Notes: generated by a model from the letters alone, not told the origin. Shown: positions 15,832 to 25,680, counted from the first letter of the stretch. The stretch is 64,000 nucleotides of DNA from G963691885 sp963691885 (GCA_963691885.1 OY829843.1:1798001-1862000), one strand, 5' to 3'. A program made the numbers and translations.

Positions 15832-16593
15832 CTATTGCGGGGCCATGCGCAGCGCGTTGTCCAGGCGCACTGTTTCCCCGTTCATGACCGGGTTTCCGAC
15901 CATAAAGAGAACAAGATCCGCGTATTCCTCCGGCGTGCCAAAACGCTGCGGGAAGGGGAGGGTTGCTGCCAGGCTGTCTTGAACATTCTGCGGCATGCCG
16001 AGCATCAAGGGTGTGGCGAACAGGCCGGGCGCAATGGTGAGCACGCGGATGCCATGGCGGGCGAGATCGCGGGCAGCGGGCAATGTAAGTGCGGCAATAC
16101 CCCCTTTTGAGGCGGCATAGGCGGCCTGACCGATCTGACCATCAAAGGCAGCCACAGAGGCGGTGGATATGATGACGCCGCGTTCCCCGTCGCTGTTCGG
16201 CTCGTTTCCGACCATCTGGGCGGCGGCCAACCGCATGATGTTGAAACTGCCGATCAGGTTAACCTCAATGACAGATCTGAAATTGTCGAGCGGCATGGCG
16301 CCATCGCGACCGACAATCCGTTTTGCGGGTGCAATACCCGCACAATTGACCGCGATAGAGCAGGGGCCATGGGCCTCTTGAGCGGCGGTCATCGCAGCTT
16401 TAGCGCTGGCGTCGTCAGAGACATTGCATTCAATCGCGATGCCACCGATTTCATCTGCAAGGGCCTGGGCCTTTTCGACATTCAGATCAAACAGGGCAAC
16501 CTTTGCCCCCTTGGCGGCCAATGCACGCGCTGTTCCGGCACCCAGTCCTGATGCCGCGCCTGTAACCACTGCGGCCGCGTTATTGATTTCCAT
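15832..16593 (-). CDS. SDR dehydrogenase, 3-hydroxyacyl-CoA dehydrogenase (HSD10)-like
   Basis: A 253-residue short-chain dehydrogenase with the NAD-binding TGAASGLG at residues 11-18, NCAGIAPAKR, the Ser of STASVAAFDGQ, and the active-site YAASK. The close fit of the AAVVTGAASGLGAGTARALA opening and the RFGTPEEYADLV ending to HSD17B10-type enzymes suggests 2-methyl-3-hydroxyacyl-CoA or short-chain 3-hydroxyacyl-CoA as substrate. That is inference from family resemblance. The ATG at 16593 follows GAGGGGGACAGAGAC; the 7-residue extension above it was discarded. Confidence 0.88.
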   Translation of the reverse strand: MEINNAAAVVTGAASGLGAGTARALAAKGAKVALFDLNVEKAQALADEIGGIAIECNVSDDASAKAAMTAAQEAHGPCSIAVNCAGIAPAKRIVGRDGAMPLDNFRSVIEVNLIGSFNIMRLAAAQMVGNEPNSDGERGVIISTASVAAFDGQIGQAAYAASKGGIAALTLPAARDLARHGIRVLTIAPGLFATPLMLGMPQNVQDSLAATLPFPQRFGTPEEYADLVLFMVGNPVMNGETVRLDNALRMAPQ

Positions 16594-16654
16594 GTCTCTG
16601 TCCCCCTCGTTCAATCCTATAGACCTTTAACGGTCCATACCGCATATAGGATGG

Positions 16655-17038
16655 ATGATCAAAACTTCAGAAGAAAACCAGTTGATGATATTGGCCGCGC
16701 CGGAAAAGGGTGCGGAAAATGAGCGTCAGGTGCGGGATGGTTTCTGGCCCAAGGTCCGGAAAGTTGCGGCCCGGATACCGTTCCTGCCCGAGCTGCTGAC
16801 CTCTTACTATGCGGCGATGGACCCGGCGACACCCAAACGGGCCAAACTGATCATGTTTGCGGCACTGGCCTATTTCGTGATGCCGGTTGACGCGGTGCCC
16901 GATATTCTGGCGGCGGTGGGTTTTACCGATGATGCCGCCCTGTTCTGGGCCGCGTGGAAGACAATCCGGTCCCATGTGACCCCTGAACATGAGGCAAAAG
17001 CCGCCGATATGATTGACCGGCTAAAGGATACGCCCTAA
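16655..17038 (+). CDS. YkvA/DUF1232 family protein
   Basis: A 127-residue protein with one DUF1232 domain. Its core runs around residues 62-100, with a hydrophobic helix and the typical YFVMPVDAVPDILAAVGFTD followed by DAALFWAAWK. Such proteins are small, membrane-associated and without known function. It is divergent from the SDR gene (62 bases between starts) and upstream of another small membrane protein. An overlapping ATG at 16651 is in another frame and was ignored. Confidence 0.85.
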   Translation: MIKTSEENQLMILAAPEKGAENERQVRDGFWPKVRKVAARIPFLPELLTSYYAAMDPATPKRAKLIMFAALAYFVMPVDAVPDILAAVGFTDDAALFWAAWKTIRSHVTPEHEAKAADMIDRLKDTP

Positions 17039-17090
17039 ATCCCTGCACGTTCGACACGGTTGCTGCGGTCGAAACGCTGGGAGAGATCAG

Positions 17091-17540
17091 ATGTTAAACG
17101 CCGTGCCGGTTCCGGCAAAACTCTTGGGCCTAGGGGGGTTAATCCCCTTCGTGGGGCTGGCTGTTGCAAGCTGGAGCGGGATTCCCTGGTTGCAGAGTGA
17201 GGCGATCGGTCTGCAAATGGGATACGGGGCTGTAATCCTGACATTCCTTGGCGGCGTCCATTGGGGCCGTTCCCTGTCACCGGATCAGCAGATCAACTGG
17301 GCGCGGATGATCTGGTCCGTTCTGCCATCGCTCATCGCCTGGATTGCCCTTCGGATGTATCCGATGACGGGGCTATCCGTCCTGATTGCGGCTTTTGCCA
17401 TCGCGTTTTTTGTCGACCGGCAGGCCGTGCGCGACGGGTTTTTTCCGGAATGGTATCTGCCACTGCGCCGGATCCTGACCCTGGGTGCGATGGGCAGTCT
17501 GATTGCGACATTGGCCCTGATCGCGACGCTTCCAGCTTGA
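17091..17540 (+). CDS. DUF3429 integral membrane protein
   Basis: A 149-residue protein with about five hydrophobic segments and the DUF3429 hallmark FLGGVHWGR at residues 52-60, followed by a WxxxP-type region. No function is known for the family. It follows the DUF1232 gene on the same strand and converges with the transporter gene, with 7 bases between stops. Confidence 0.85.
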   Translation: MLNAVPVPAKLLGLGGLIPFVGLAVASWSGIPWLQSEAIGLQMGYGAVILTFLGGVHWGRSLSPDQQINWARMIWSVLPSLIAWIALRMYPMTGLSVLIAAFAIAFFVDRQAVRDGFFPEWYLPLRRILTLGAMGSLIATLALIATLPA

Positions 17541-17547
17541 CCAGCGA

Positions 17548-18474
17548 TCAGTCGGTATAGGTTTTTTTCACATAAAGCTTGGTGGATGGCTTTGCCAATT
17601 GCCGTTCTCGATAAACGACATAGAGGGCGGATCCGACGATCAGGCTGGCGCCGATCCAGGTGATGCCTTCGACCACCTCATCAAATGCGATCCATCCGAC
17701 AAGGGCCACAAAGGGCAGGCGCGTATAGTCAAATGGCATGACAAGGCTGGCATCGGCATTGGCAAAACTTTTCGTCAGGCACCAATGGCCGGAGACACCG
17801 AAAAAACCCAGAAGAACCCCATAAATCCAGAATTTTGGTGTCATTTCTGACCAGACGGAAACCGCGAAGGGAAGGGAGATCACCGTCAGCATCAGGCTGG
17901 TATAGAAAACAACGTGACCGGCCGGTTCCGTATCGGTTAGGGCCTTGATGCAGAGCGCGGCGGTGCCCATGGCAAAGGCGGCCCCGAGTGCTGCAATCGC
18001 GCCTGGTTCCATCGCGGCGGTGCCGGGGCGCAGAATGATCATGACACCGACAAAACCAAAGAAGACGGCACCCCAGCGGCGGGCCTTAACCGACTCTTTT
18101 AAAACCAGGGCGGACCCGACCGTGGCAATCAAGGGCGCTGTGAAGGTAATTGCCGTTGCCTCTGCCAGGGGGATGGTCGCGATTGCGGTCATCCAGGACA
18201 ACATGGCGGTCGACGCTGCACAGCCGCGAAGCAGGTAGAGCCGCCAGCGGGTCGTTTTCAGGCTGCTTAGCCCGTCCCGAAAGGAAAAAGGAAGAATGAA
18301 GGCAAGCGCGAAGGCAGCCCTTAGGAAACCGATCTGAAAGGGATGCAACCCGTCGAGCGCCGCGAAGCGCACCACACCATTCATCGCGGCGAACAGGGCC
18401 GCGCCCATGATCATCCAGGCGGCGCCCATAACAGGGCCCGAAATCGGGGATCTGGATTGGATGGTATCGGTCAC
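17548..18474 (-). CDS. EamA/DMT-family transporter
   Basis: A 308-residue inner-membrane protein with ten hydrophobic segments arranged as two EamA repeats. The first begins AAWMIMGAALFAAMNGVVRF, and the second GAIAALGAAFAMGTAALCIK near residue 160. It is of RhaT/YdcZ-like drug/metabolite type, and the substrate cannot be deduced. It is divergent from acetoacetyl-CoA synthetase with 160 bases between starts, where I see only a short CCATGCGGCATGG hairpin. Confidence 0.88.
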   Translation of the reverse strand: MTDTIQSRSPISGPVMGAAWMIMGAALFAAMNGVVRFAALDGLHPFQIGFLRAAFALAFILPFSFRDGLSSLKTTRWRLYLLRGCAASTAMLSWMTAIATIPLAEATAITFTAPLIATVGSALVLKESVKARRWGAVFFGFVGVMIILRPGTAAMEPGAIAALGAAFAMGTAALCIKALTDTEPAGHVVFYTSLMLTVISLPFAVSVWSEMTPKFWIYGVLLGFFGVSGHWCLTKSFANADASLVMPFDYTRLPFVALVGWIAFDEVVEGITWIGASLIVGSALYVVYRERQLAKPSTKLYVKKTYTD

Positions 18475-18634
18475 AAGACCTCCTGAAGCAAACAGCGATA
18501 TTGGAACGCCGTAGAACCCGTGCTATCCCACGGGGCGATTGGAGGCAAGGGGGCCATGCGGCATGGTTCTTGTGCTTCGAACTGTGTAATGCGTCTGACA
18601 AGAAATTCTGACATGAGCTGAAGGAAGGCCCGCT

Positions 18635-20590
18635 ATGACCGACCCACTCTGGCAACCCAGCCCCGCTGATATTGCGAACACCAATATGGACGCGTTCCGA
18701 AAGGCTTTGGAAGAGCGCAGCGGTGAGATGATCTCCAGCTACAGCGATTTGCACAATTTCTCGGTTAATAACATGGAGGCCTTCTGGGACGCGTTTTGGG
18801 AATTTGCCGGGATCCGGGCCAGTGTCAAAGGCGACCGGGTTCTGATCGATGTTGACAAGATGCCGGGCGCGCAGTTCTTTCCGGATGCCCGTTTGAATTT
18901 TGCTGAAAACCTGTTGCGTCGTCGGGATGACGGGGATGCCCTCGTCTTCTGGGCCGAAGACAAGGTTCGGCGAAAGCTTTCCTGGGGGGATCTGTATGAC
19001 CTTGTTTCCCGTCTGGCGCAGGCAATGCGGGATGAGGGGATAAAGCCGGGGGATCGTGTCGCAGGCTTTGTTCCGAACATGCCGGAAACCATTGCGGCCA
19101 TGCTGGCGGCCACCTCCATCGGGGCAATCTGGACATCCTGCTCGCCAGATTTTGGCGCGCGCGGTGTGGTCGATCGCTTTGGGCAGACGGAACCGGTCAT
19201 GCTGTTTGCGGCCAACGGATATTATTACAACGGAAAAGAAATAGATTCGATTTCACGGATCGCGGAATTCCTGCCAGATCTGCCAAGCGTGCAGAAAGTG
19301 GTGATTATGCCATTGACCAGCAACGCGGCCGATCTTTCACCAATCGAGAATGCGGTGCATCTCGACGCTTTTGTGGCTCCCTATGGGCCGGGTGATATCG
19401 CGTTTGAGCAACTGCCCTTCAATCACCCGCTCTATATCATGTATTCGTCCGGCACGACGGGTGTTCCAAAATGCATAGTTCACGGCGCGGGCGGGACATT
19501 ACTCAACCAGGTGAAAGAGCATCTCTTGCACAGCAATGTGAAGCGGGATGACCGGGTTTTTTACTTCACCACATGTGGCTGGATGATGTGGAACTGGTTG
19601 GTGGCCGGCCTGGCGGCTGAGGCGACCTTGCTGCTCTATGATGGGTCCCCTTTTGCGCCGGATGGCAACATCCTGTTCGATTACGCGGATGCAGAAGGTA
19701 TGACCCTGTTCGGAACGTCCGCCAAATGGATCGATGCCTGCAACAAGGCCGGATTGGTGCCGAGGGAGACGCATTCTCTGGCGACGGTTCGACTGATGGC
19801 ATCGACAGGTTCACCGCTGGTGCCCGAAAGCTTCGATTATGTTTACAACAGCGTGAAGCCGGACCTGCAACTCGCGTCAATTTCCGGCGGCACGGATATT
19901 GTCGGTTGTTTCATGCTTGGGAACCCCACCGTTCCGGTCTGGCGTGGTGAAATTCAGAGCCTGGGTCTGGGTATGGATGTTCAGGTTATGGATGATGATG
20001 GCAATCCCGTTCGTGGGGAAAAAGGCGAGCTGGTCTGTGCCAAACCGTTCCCCTGCATGCCGGTGATGTTCTGGAATGACGAGGACGGGGCGCGATACAA
20101 GGGCGCCTATTTCGAAAAATTCGACAATATCTGGTGCCATGGCGATTTTGTTGAGTTAACAGCTCACGACGGTATCGTTGTCTATGGACGGTCCGATGCG
20201 ACGCTGAATCCCGGCGGTGTCCGGATTGGCACGGCGGAGATTTACCGCCAGGTGGAAACCTTTGATGAGGTTCTGGAAGCCATCGTGATCGGTCAGGACT
20301 GGCAGGGTGATGTCAGGGTCGTGCTATTCGTGCGGATGGCCGAGGATGTTGAGCTGACCGATGACCTGATCAAGCAAATCAAGACCCGGGTTAGACAGAA
20401 TTGCACACCAAGACATGTGCCGGCTAAGGTCGTGGCTGTCGCCGATATTCCGCGGACCAAGTCGGGTAAGATCACAGAACTGGCGGTGCGGGATATTGTC
20501 CATGGCCGCGCGGTGAAGAACCAGGAGGCACTGGCCAACCCGGAAGCCCTCGATCTCTATCAGGATATCCTCGTCTTGTCAGAGGCTTAA
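18635..20590 (+). CDS. Acetoacetyl-CoA synthetase
   Basis: A 651-residue ANL-superfamily ligase that activates acetoacetate with ATP and CoA. It carries the N-terminal ACAS helical region, NFAENLLRR near residue 90, the P-loop YSSGTTGVPK near 270, TTCGWMMWNWL near 310, and the C-terminal RTKSGKITE with the adenylation lysine. The SISGGTDIVGCF segment and overall length point to acetoacetyl- rather than acetyl-CoA synthetase. The start has GAAGGAAGG ahead of it. It may feed ketone bodies or PHB breakdown products into central metabolism. Confidence 0.93.
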   Translation: MTDPLWQPSPADIANTNMDAFRKALEERSGEMISSYSDLHNFSVNNMEAFWDAFWEFAGIRASVKGDRVLIDVDKMPGAQFFPDARLNFAENLLRRRDDGDALVFWAEDKVRRKLSWGDLYDLVSRLAQAMRDEGIKPGDRVAGFVPNMPETIAAMLAATSIGAIWTSCSPDFGARGVVDRFGQTEPVMLFAANGYYYNGKEIDSISRIAEFLPDLPSVQKVVIMPLTSNAADLSPIENAVHLDAFVAPYGPGDIAFEQLPFNHPLYIMYSSGTTGVPKCIVHGAGGTLLNQVKEHLLHSNVKRDDRVFYFTTCGWMMWNWLVAGLAAEATLLLYDGSPFAPDGNILFDYADAEGMTLFGTSAKWIDACNKAGLVPRETHSLATVRLMASTGSPLVPESFDYVYNSVKPDLQLASISGGTDIVGCFMLGNPTVPVWRGEIQSLGLGMDVQVMDDDGNPVRGEKGELVCAKPFPCMPVMFWNDEDGARYKGAYFEKFDNIWCHGDFVELTAHDGIVVYGRSDATLNPGGVRIGTAEIYRQVETFDEVLEAIVIGQDWQGDVRVVLFVRMAEDVELTDDLIKQIKTRVRQNCTPRHVPAKVVAVADIPRTKSGKITELAVRDIVHGRAVKNQEALANPEALDLYQDILVLSEA

Positions 20591-20618
20591 AGCAAAGAAA
20601 CCTCCTGCGATTCTTCAA

Positions 20619-22136
20619 CTAAATAGTATTTAGAATAGACTGCATCTGTCGAGTTGAGTGAATTATGTCGACCTGTGATACCGCAGCGAAGCCCAAGACG
20701 AGTCCCTGTTGGGGTTTTTCGGCATGGTAGAAGGCAGAAAGGGGGGCGGCACTGATGCCGGATTCTTCCAGCAGTTGGACGAGCGCAACGTCCGATATCT
20801 TCGCTTCCAGCTCGGGGGTCAGGGTTGCGACCAGGTGCATGCCGGCTGATGAAGAGTGGATTGTCAGATACGGTGATAAATACTCTTCAAACGCAGCAAC
20901 CATGTGAGACTGGCGTTCCGAATAGAGTTTCCTGGTCCGTCTCAAATGGGCCGCGAAATACCCGTCTTCAATAAAGGCGGTGAGGGCTGGCTGTGCGACG
21001 GTTGAGGGGTGATCATCCAGGGCTGACCGCGCAAACCGAAAACTCTCAGTCAGATCAGGCGGGACAATGAGGTAACCCAGGCGCAGAGAAGGGAACATGG
21101 TTTTTGAGAAGCTACCGACATAGACAACACGGTTGTCTCTATCGAGGCCCTGTAGGGCGGCGAGCGGTTTACCGGAATATCTGTATTCACTGTCGTAATC
21201 GTCTTCAATGACCCAGCCGTCGCAGCTCTGCGCCCAATCCAGCAATTTCAGACGACGGGCCAGTGACATGGTCACACCCAGCGGATATTGATGGGACGGG
21301 GCCGCACAGACAAACCGTGCGTCGGGGGCCCTTTCCGCGCCTGCATCAATGTCTAATCCTTCGTCATCCACCGGCGTCGGGACGACCTGAACCCCGGCGG
21401 CCAACAACGCGCCACGCACCCCGGCATAGCCCGGGTCCTCGACGATTGCGCGGTCCCCTTCATCCAGCAACACATGGGCGGCGAGGCCGATTGCCTGTTG
21501 AGCGCCTGAAACGATGATGACCTGTTCGACGTCACAGCGCACGCCGCGCGCCGTGCGCACATAATCTGCAATTGCCTGGCGCAGGGGCAAATATCCCTCA
21601 GGTTCTGTATTGGCCATTAACTCAATCGGGGGGCGACGCCAGGCGCGGGCCATAAGTCTGGTCCAAACATCGAAGGGGAAGTTCTCCAGATCCGGAATTC
21701 CGGCAGCAAAGGCCAGGCCCTGACGCTTGCGCCTTTTGCGCAACCCCGCCAGTTGCTGCCCTCGTTTGCTTAAACCCCGCATGCGGGGTCGCTTCGCCCC
21801 CGGTGCCGGGCTTTCAGCGGGTTTTTGCTGCGGGCGGACGGAAAACGCATCCTCCGGCAACTCTCTTGTGACATAGGTGCCGGCCCCCATGCGCCCTTCC
21901 AGATAGCCTTCCGCCAAAAGCTGATCAAAGGCTGCCGTCACTGTGTTCCGGGAGATTTCCAAATCCCGCGCCAAAGTCCGGCTGGCGGGCAGGCGAATGC
22001 CGGGTTCCAGCCGACCGGTCAGGATCACATCGCGCAACTGCTCATAGAGCTGTCGATGCAATGGGTGGTCATCCGACCGATCCAGGGCGATCGGCAGAAC
22101 GGCAGATTTGGTTGTACGGCGAACGGAGGTTTCCAT
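20619..22136 (-). CDS. MocR/PdxR-family transcriptional regulator
   Basis: A 505-residue fusion of a GntR-type winged helix (residues about 25-90, with ASRTLARDLEISRNTVTAAF) and an aminotransferase fold of class I/II. The PLP lysine is Lys345 in SFSKTMFPSLRLGYL. Such regulators sense PLP or an amine and often control a divergent gene. Here the divergent neighbour is a flavin-oxidase-type protein related to pyridoxamine phosphate oxidases, which fits vitamin B6 or amine metabolism. The 111-base gap between the starts holds direct repeats that could be its operator. Confidence 0.92.
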   Translation of the reverse strand: METSVRRTTKSAVLPIALDRSDDHPLHRQLYEQLRDVILTGRLEPGIRLPASRTLARDLEISRNTVTAAFDQLLAEGYLEGRMGAGTYVTRELPEDAFSVRPQQKPAESPAPGAKRPRMRGLSKRGQQLAGLRKRRKRQGLAFAAGIPDLENFPFDVWTRLMARAWRRPPIELMANTEPEGYLPLRQAIADYVRTARGVRCDVEQVIIVSGAQQAIGLAAHVLLDEGDRAIVEDPGYAGVRGALLAAGVQVVPTPVDDEGLDIDAGAERAPDARFVCAAPSHQYPLGVTMSLARRLKLLDWAQSCDGWVIEDDYDSEYRYSGKPLAALQGLDRDNRVVYVGSFSKTMFPSLRLGYLIVPPDLTESFRFARSALDDHPSTVAQPALTAFIEDGYFAAHLRRTRKLYSERQSHMVAAFEEYLSPYLTIHSSSAGMHLVATLTPELEAKISDVALVQLLEESGISAAPLSAFYHAEKPQQGLVLGFAAVSQVDIIHSTRQMQSILNTI

Positions 22137-22161
22137 CTGTCTACTTTCAAATTGGCCCTAT

Positions 22162-22177
22162 CATTTTGTCCATTTTG
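22162..22177. promoter_or_regulatory. Direct repeats between mocR-type regulator and divergent gene
   Basis: CATTTTG occurs at 22162-22168 and again at 22171-22177, 9 bases apart. MocR-type regulators commonly bind direct repeats in the divergent promoter, so this is a plausible operator. The identity of the site is inferred. Confidence 0.3.
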
Positions 22178-22247
22178 GATCTTTCTACAAAGCCAATTTA
22201 GTCGGTATGAGGGTTTGAAATCAAGCTGGATAATCGGAACTGGACAG

Positions 22248-22937
22248 ATGACCACGAGTTTTGCCAAAAATCCCCGAAATCGTGTAAAGCGCGCCCATCA
22301 GCGGGCAGCTTATGACCATGAGACGGTATTTGCCATGATTGATGCGGCCCCCCTGTGCCATGTCGGCTATGTAATCAACGGGCAACCCTATGTGACACCG
22401 ACGCTGGTCTGGCGCGTGGAAGATCGTCTGTATTGGCACGGATCCTCAGCCAGTCGGATGCTGCGCGCGGTCAAGACAGGCATTCCCGTCTGCGTCACGG
22501 CCTCTATCCTTGATGGCTGGGTTCTGACGCGGTCAGGGTTTCATCATTCCGCCAATTACCGGGCTGTTATGGCCTTTGGTTCAGCCGCTTTGGAAGAGGA
22601 TACAGAACGGAAAGATGCTGCTTTGATTCATATGGTGGAGCATTTCTTTCCGGGCAGGGCCGCGGCAATGCGGGGCAACAACGCTCAGGAACTCAAAGCA
22701 ACGACGCTTGTTTCCATGGTGATCGAGGATGCGGCTGCGAAAATCCGCAATGGTCCACCGGTCGATGATGACGAAGATATGGCATCAGATATCTGGGCCG
22801 GCGTGGTGCCCGTTGAGACAAAACTTGGGATGCCCGTGGATGATGCCCTGTTGAAACCGGGCGTCGTTCGACCTGACATGATGATCCGAGTACCGGGCGA
22901 CGGGGCCCTGGTGGAAATTGAGAAATCCGTCGGGTAA
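22248..22937 (+). CDS. Pyridoxamine 5'-phosphate oxidase-family FMN protein
   Basis: A 229-residue flavin-binding split-barrel protein. RAAYDHETVFAMIDAAPLCH and the following VGYVINGQPYVTPTLVW match the start of the PNPOx-like putative FMN-binding family, and the C-terminal VSMVIEDAAAKIRNGP with its acidic run matches too. It is not a canonical PdxH; the substrate may be a heme, F420 or pyridoxine-like compound. The ATG at 22248 was chosen: the long in-frame extension above it would cover the divergent MocR gene. MocR control is likely. Confidence 0.8.
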   Translation: MTTSFAKNPRNRVKRAHQRAAYDHETVFAMIDAAPLCHVGYVINGQPYVTPTLVWRVEDRLYWHGSSASRMLRAVKTGIPVCVTASILDGWVLTRSGFHHSANYRAVMAFGSAALEEDTERKDAALIHMVEHFFPGRAAAMRGNNAQELKATTLVSMVIEDAAAKIRNGPPVDDDEDMASDIWAGVVPVETKLGMPVDDALLKPGVVRPDMMIRVPGDGALVEIEKSVG

Positions 22938-22940
22938 GGC

Positions 22941-23228
22941 TTAGAAGTCGTAACAGCGCCCGGCCTTTTCCCAATCGCCATAGCGGGTGGGTTCAAGACC
23001 TTTGGGGCCGCCGATTTCTTTTTCGATCTCGCCCTTGGCTTCTGCCTCTGCCCGCCATTTTGCACCGGCGGTTTCCGCCTTCAGCTCTGCGGTGCGTCTT
23101 GCGTCCAGACCTTTGACATCGACATCCTGTGTTGGGTCGATGCTGGCCTCCACAGGATTGGCGGGTGCGGAAGCAGCTCGTTCAGCTGGTTTTCCCGCGG
23201 TCGGACTGAATTTTTTAAAGATATTCAT
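22941..23228 (-). CDS. DUF1674/SDHAF4-like protein
   Basis: A 95-residue protein whose last 25 residues, with EIGGPKGLEPTRYGDWEKAG then RCYDF, are the DUF1674 signature shared with mitochondrial succinate dehydrogenase assembly factor 4. SDHAF4 binds the flavinated SdhA subunit before assembly; a similar role here is inferred. The N-terminal part is low-complexity and charged. The start at 23228 (MNIFKKF) is preferred over an ATG 6 codons upstream. It is convergent with the oxidase gene and divergent from htpX, a placement I associate with alphaproteobacteria. Confidence 0.85.
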   Translation of the reverse strand: MNIFKKFSPTAGKPAERAASAPANPVEASIDPTQDVDVKGLDARRTAELKAETAGAKWRAEAEAKGEIEKEIGGPKGLEPTRYGDWEKAGRCYDF

Positions 23229-23338
23229 GCCTCGTATATGGCCCATGACTAGCCAATTTTCCAGTCTTGAAGGCGTTTTGGCGGCGACTATCTATAACTC
23301 GCGATGATTTATCGCAGTCGAACCAAAGGATTGATGCT

Positions 23339-24223
23339 GTGAACACGATGCGTACCGGATTGTTACTTGCTGGCATGACCGGCCTGTTTCTGGCCGCAGG
23401 CTGGCTCATGGGCGGTGAAGGCGGCCTCTTGATTGCCTTTGTTGTGGCGCTGGCCATGAATTTCTTTGCCTATTGGAATTCGGACAAGATTGTTTTGCGG
23501 ATGTACCAGGCCCGGGAAGTGACCCGCGAAGGGGCGCCCGGCTTTTACGGCATTGTTGAACAATTGGCGATGCGGGCTGAGATGCCAATGCCAAAGGTCT
23601 ATATCATCGAAAATGACCAACCCAATGCGTTTGCCACGGGCCGAAACCCGGAAAATGCGGCGGTCGCTGCGACAACCGGGTTGCTGTCAGTTTTGGATTC
23701 AAAAGAGATTGCGGGCGTGATGGCGCATGAACTGGCCCATGTCCGGAACCGGGATACGTTGATCATGACGGTGACCGCAACGATTGCTGGCGCGATTGGT
23801 ATGCTGGCCAATTTCGCCATGTTCGCGGGCATGTTTGGTGGTAACCGAAACTCACCTCTTGGCGCTCTTGGCGCAATTCTGGTGGCGCTTTTGGCGCCGA
23901 TGGCGGCCATGCTGGTTCAGATGGCAATCAGTCGGACCCGCGAATACCAGGCCGACCGCATCGGGGCGGAGATCTGTGGCAACCCGCTTTGGCTGGCCTC
24001 TGCCCTGCAGAAACTGGAGCAAGGATCCAAGCGCATCGACAATCATGATGCAGAACGGAACCCGGCGACTGCCCATATGTTCATTGTCAATCCATTGCAT
24101 GCGCATAAGGCGGACAAACTGTTCTCAACCCATCCTGTAACAGCCAACCGGATCAAGGCATTGCATGAACTGGCCGCTGAACAAGGTCTGAGTGTACCAA
24201 GAACGGGTCCTTGGGGCGCATAG
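23339..24223 (+). CDS. htpX: Membrane protease HtpX homologue
   Basis: A 294-residue M48-family zinc metalloprotease of the inner membrane that degrades misfolded membrane proteins. Two N-terminal hydrophobic helices precede the zinc motif HELAH in GVMAHELAHVRNRDTL near residue 140. A third zinc ligand region EYQADRIGAEICG lies near 203, and a further membrane pair stands between them. The GTG at 23339 is preferred because AAAGGA lies 8 bases upstream; the ATG 9 bases later would leave 17. Longer in-frame extensions are not supported. rsmB follows. Confidence 0.93.
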   Translation: MNTMRTGLLLAGMTGLFLAAGWLMGGEGGLLIAFVVALAMNFFAYWNSDKIVLRMYQAREVTREGAPGFYGIVEQLAMRAEMPMPKVYIIENDQPNAFATGRNPENAAVAATTGLLSVLDSKEIAGVMAHELAHVRNRDTLIMTVTATIAGAIGMLANFAMFAGMFGGNRNSPLGALGAILVALLAPMAAMLVQMAISRTREYQADRIGAEICGNPLWLASALQKLEQGSKRIDNHDAERNPATAHMFIVNPLHAHKADKLFSTHPVTANRIKALHELAAEQGLSVPRTGPWGA

Positions 24224-24291
24224 TCTGTATTGAAGGCCAAACGCGGCATTGCAGGCTTGCCAGGTCTGGCTTTTTCCGGCACGCCTCGACC

Positions 24292-25680
24292 ATGAAAAAC
24301 ACAGGACCTGAAAATACCAGCCGAGCTGACGAAGAGGCCAATGGGGCTTCGAGTGGTATCGCCGCGCGTCTGAAGGCATTCGATCTGCTGGAAGAGGTGC
24401 TCGGCAAGGGCCTTTCCCTGGACGAGGCCCTTGCTCTTCCAGATCGCAAAGACACAAGAAAACTGGACACGCGCGACACGGCCCATGCCAGGCTGCTGGT
24501 CATGACGGTCCTGCGTCGTCTTGGCCAGTTGGACGAGGCGATCAAGAGATTTCTGACGCGGCGGCCGTCGGGTCGGTCCCGTGTTGTACTGACCGTTCTG
24601 CGGCTCGGGGCCGCGCAGATGATTTTTCTGGATACACCGGCGCATGCCGCCGTCTCAACCTCGTTGACACTGGCGGACAAGAGAAAGCTCTCCGGCTTCA
24701 AGGGTGTGATCAATGCGGTGTTGCGCAAGATTGCAAAGGCCGCACCCCATTTATTGAGAACCCAGGACGCCGCCCGCCTGAACACACCGGACTGGCTCTG
24801 GGACAGCTGGGTGAACGCCTATGGTCCCTCTGTCGCTCGGTCAATTGCTGAGGCGCATCAAAACCAGGCACCTCTCGACCTCAGTTTCAAGCAACCCGTG
24901 GATGATCGTGTGGTTGAGAAATTGGGGGCGCTGCGCTTGCCGGTCGGGTCCAGCTATCGTTTGAAGGATTACGGGATTGTTGATCGACTTGCCGGTTTCA
25001 AGACCGGTCAGTGGTGGGTGCAGGATGTTGCCGCATCCCTGCCGGCCCGTCTGTTGATAGAGGGTCTGAAAGAGCAGGCGGTTGAGCGCCCGGTTGTTGC
25101 AGATCTCTGTGCGGCACCTGGCGGCAAGACAGCCCAATTGATGGCGGCGGGATTTGACGTGTTCTCGGTTGAGGTTTCCAAAAAGCGTCTGGACCGATTA
25201 CAGGAGAATATGGATCGTCTGGATTTGGCCCCGCAGCTGGTCCAGGGCGACGCGCTGCACTGGCGACCGGATACCCAATTGGACGGGGTGTTGCTGGACG
25301 CGCCCTGCAGTGCGACAGGCACGATCAGGAGGCACCCGGACCTTCCCTGGGTCAAGTCCGGGGAAGGCATTCTGGAACTCGCAAATCAGCAGGTTGCAAT
25401 GGTCAAAGCCGCCGCTGAAATGCTGCGTCCCGGCGGCCTGCTGGTCTTCGCGACCTGTTCCCTGCAACCCGAAGAGGGCCCCGGTGTGGTAGAGCGGGTT
25501 CTCAACGAAACCACCGAATTGGCGCTGGACGCACAGACGCTAGGATCCGTCCCCGGTCTGGATGAAGCCGTCACGGATGAAGGCTATCTCAGAACCCTGC
25601 CCAGTTTCTGGCAGGCCCGCAGCGGTAACCGTTCAGGCGGCATGGACGGGTTCTTTGCCGTACGCCTGAAAAAACAGTAA
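24292..25680 (+). CDS. rsmB: 16S rRNA m5C methyltransferase RsmB/Fmu-like
   Basis: A 462-residue RNA methyltransferase with an N-terminal NusB-like RNA-binding domain (residues about 20-150, RLKAFDLLEEVLGKG, then ARLLVMTVLRRLGQLD). The C-terminal Rossmann domain has CAAPGGKTAQL for AdoMet, DAPCSATGTIRRHPD with the first catalytic Cys, and FATCSLQPEEG with the second. It methylates a cytosine of 16S rRNA in the family prototype. The ATG at 24292 was chosen because the upstream extension overlaps htpX. Confidence 0.92.
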   Translation: MKNTGPENTSRADEEANGASSGIAARLKAFDLLEEVLGKGLSLDEALALPDRKDTRKLDTRDTAHARLLVMTVLRRLGQLDEAIKRFLTRRPSGRSRVVLTVLRLGAAQMIFLDTPAHAAVSTSLTLADKRKLSGFKGVINAVLRKIAKAAPHLLRTQDAARLNTPDWLWDSWVNAYGPSVARSIAEAHQNQAPLDLSFKQPVDDRVVEKLGALRLPVGSSYRLKDYGIVDRLAGFKTGQWWVQDVAASLPARLLIEGLKEQAVERPVVADLCAAPGGKTAQLMAAGFDVFSVEVSKKRLDRLQENMDRLDLAPQLVQGDALHWRPDTQLDGVLLDAPCSATGTIRRHPDLPWVKSGEGILELANQQVAMVKAAAEMLRPGGLLVFATCSLQPEEGPGVVERVLNETTELALDAQTLGSVPGLDEAVTDEGYLRTLPSFWQARSGNRSGGMDGFFAVRLKKQ